NCBI GenBank assembly: GCA_964432995.1
Contig: CAYSPU010000271.1
Span: forward strand, 1-7,812
Direction: 5' to 3'
Source: CAYSPU01 sp964432995
Lineage (GTDB): Bacteria > Verrucomicrobiota > Verrucomicrobiia > Limisphaerales > JAHDYP01
Length of the DNA: 7,812 nt
The notes under the pieces: model-generated
What the model was told of the DNA's origin: nothing
The model's input: the letters and a program-made list of their open reading frames with translations, nothing else
Databases searched by the model: none
Translations under genes and position numbers: made by a program
In this document: piece by piece, positions 7,101-7,812 of the stretch
Layout of the letters: each line of letters begins with the position of its first letter
How positions within the stretch are numbered: position 1 is the first letter of the stretch

Positions 7101-7812
7101 CCGCCCGCAGGGTCGTCGTCCGCCCCACATAGATCGGCACCAGGTAGACCTGCCCGTTGGTCGCGCTGGGCACACTCCCGTCCCGCGTAAACCGTATCGT
7201 TGCCCCTTCGGTGGCGCATGACAATGTGACGTGAAACGGTTCCTCGCAGAAACCGCGGCTTCGGTCGAACACCACCTCGGACACCAGATCGACATTCCCC
7301 TGCCCGTTTTCCCGACCCGGCGTCGGCACGCCGAAGTAGGCCAAGGCTCCGAGCGCCACCCCGGTGCTCTCCAGTTGCGCCTGGACCAGGAACTCGGCGC
7401 TCTCGCGGCGATCGTTCAAGCCGTGGACGGCCAGGACGTTCGTGCCGGGGCGCACCAGGTTCCAGCGGGAAGTGAGGTTGAACCGCGCCGCTTGGACCGC
7501 GGCACTGCGATAGCGATTGGTCACCGCCACCGCGTCGAACGTCGGCGCGGCCGGCGCATTGGCGCGGGCCACCTCCACCCCGTTCAAGTAAGCCACGAAG
7601 CCGTCATCGTAACGAATGCCCATCGCCAACTGCTGGCCCAGCGGCACCTCGGTCACCACGAACGGCATCCGCACGTAAGCGGAGGATGCCTTTCCGGACA
7701 TCAGCGACTCGACATCCGTGGCCACCAGGTCGGGGAATGCCGGCGACACCGGTCCGGCCTGCCCCAGAAACTCGACCTCAGCAATCTGCACGGCCACGGC
7801 ACCGGCCGCGTT
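4127..7812 (-). CDS. CotH-family protein with chitobiase-C, beta-sandwich and lamin-tail domains (5' partial, contains gap)
   Basis: The start lies beyond the right edge and the stop is TAG at 4129-4127. There are 1072 residues before the N gap and 147 after it. In order: a stretch with VQIAEVEFLG; a beta-sandwich module (7366-7731) with YDDGFVAYLNG and TNVLAVHGLN; a chitobiase/hexosaminidase C-terminal-type domain (about 7048-7281) with IRFTRDGSVPSATNG; a CotH kinase-like domain (about 5662-6870) with GIRIQGGAFRR, VLRANSND, LYINGVYWGLYNPVE and KFYPWDTETALG, whose Asp is a candidate metal ligand; a second chitobiase-C domain split by a second copy of the beta-sandwich module; a lamin-tail domain (4361-4818, across the gap) with SELHYHPAD, FEFIELFNGG and LDNAGERVVL; and a C-terminal beta domain with GYTLYSRDSMSSGVWQ and ARFFQVSIP. 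B. subtilis CotH phosphorylates spore-coat proteins; the role of these giant Verrucomicrobiota relatives is unknown. A surface or secreted location is inferred from the domains. No PEP-CTERM is seen. Confidence 0.88.
4571..4596. other. Assembly gap (26 N) inside the lamin-tail domain
   Basis: The bases on both sides are coding and end on codon boundaries of the same gene: the upstream part ends ...GAYVLV with GTG at 4599-4597, and the downstream part begins QLDNAGERVV with CAA at 4570-4568. The true gap must therefore be a multiple of three, which 26 is not. Between these two motifs lamin-tail domains usually have roughly 20 residues, so the real gap is probably nearer 60-70 bases (inference). 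Confidence 0.95.
4957..5325 (-). repeat. Beta-sandwich module, copy 2, inserted within a chitobiase-C domain
   Basis: The protein copy runs from FIQIDVLSAMAGKNGSAFIR to TDFLIASELEV and parallels copy 1 at 7366-7731 over its length. Shared signatures are SAF/YIRV/MPF, M/IxYDDGFVAF/YLNGV, NI/VLALHGLN and TD/AEFL. It is preceded by VLVPSTANGGATLGASWRGG and FDDSSWPAGAGGVGYE (about 5366-5460), the usual N-terminal part of this module. The two halves of a chitobiase-C domain flank it: IYYTTNGTDPRTP at about 5518-5556, and LYEAPLVLNDLTTVKARALE at about 4858-4917. Confidence 0.75.
7366..7731 (-). repeat. Beta-sandwich module, copy 1
   Basis: The protein copy runs from DLVATDVESLMSGKASSAYV to AEFLVQAQLES. 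It aligns with copy 2 at 4957-5325, with YDDGFVAYLNG and TNVLAVHGLN as the strongest matches. It likely has a galactose-binding-like jelly-roll fold (inference from the DDG..xYLNG and NxLAxHGLN pattern). The W...FDDSSWPAGAGGVGYE segment that precedes copy 2 has no counterpart here; the sequence before copy 1 is instead VQIAEVEFLGQAGPVSPAFP. Confidence 0.7.

Noticed and set aside
5014..7221. Long plus-strand open frame (735 codons) across the CotH gene
   Set aside because: It is a mirror of the CotH coding frame; the translation is rich in Arg, Gly and Val without any recognisable motif, whereas the minus strand has several recognisable domains in one frame.

Overview
The window is GC-rich DNA with the gene content of a Verrucomicrobiota genome, probably a metagenome-assembled contig. 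The indications are a prepilin-type protein ending in an H-X9-DG motif, a Tat-exported protein with a sugar-isomerase fold, a ceramidase-like domain, Asp-box sialidase-like sequence, and a very large CotH/chitobiase-C/lamin-tail protein. Planctomycetota share several of these families, so the phylum call is an inference from family composition. A run of 26 N at 4571-4596 marks an assembly gap.

Layout. Positions 1-239 hold no gene I can support, only a possible regulatory palindrome. A pseudopilin-like gene (240-1097, +) converges on a Tat-signal isomerase-fold gene (1099-2628, -) with one base between the stop codons. The next 418 bases are non-coding and hold a 9-bp tandem array directly before the Tat gene, plus a 15-mer also found upstream of the pseudopilin. 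A plus-strand gene follows (3047-3919, continuing out of frame to 4085). Its first half is ceramidase-like and its second half sialidase-like, and the reading frame breaks inside an Asp-box. A perfect 17-bp hairpin (4082-4130) then separates it from a convergent CotH-family gene (4127-7812, -) whose start lies beyond the right edge. The stop codons of both flanking genes lie inside the hairpin arms.

How the genes relate. All four encode proteins with an export signal or of a type expected outside the cytoplasm; the CotH protein's own signal would lie outside the window. They do not form an operon: the strands alternate +, -, +, -, so each gene is a separate transcription unit. I see no defence, mobile or secondary-metabolite system. 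The points worth attention are the fused and frameshifted plus-strand gene, the stop-containing hairpin, the tandem array, and the nested domain architecture of the CotH protein. The fusion and frameshift may be assembly or sequencing artefacts in what is evidently a draft contig.
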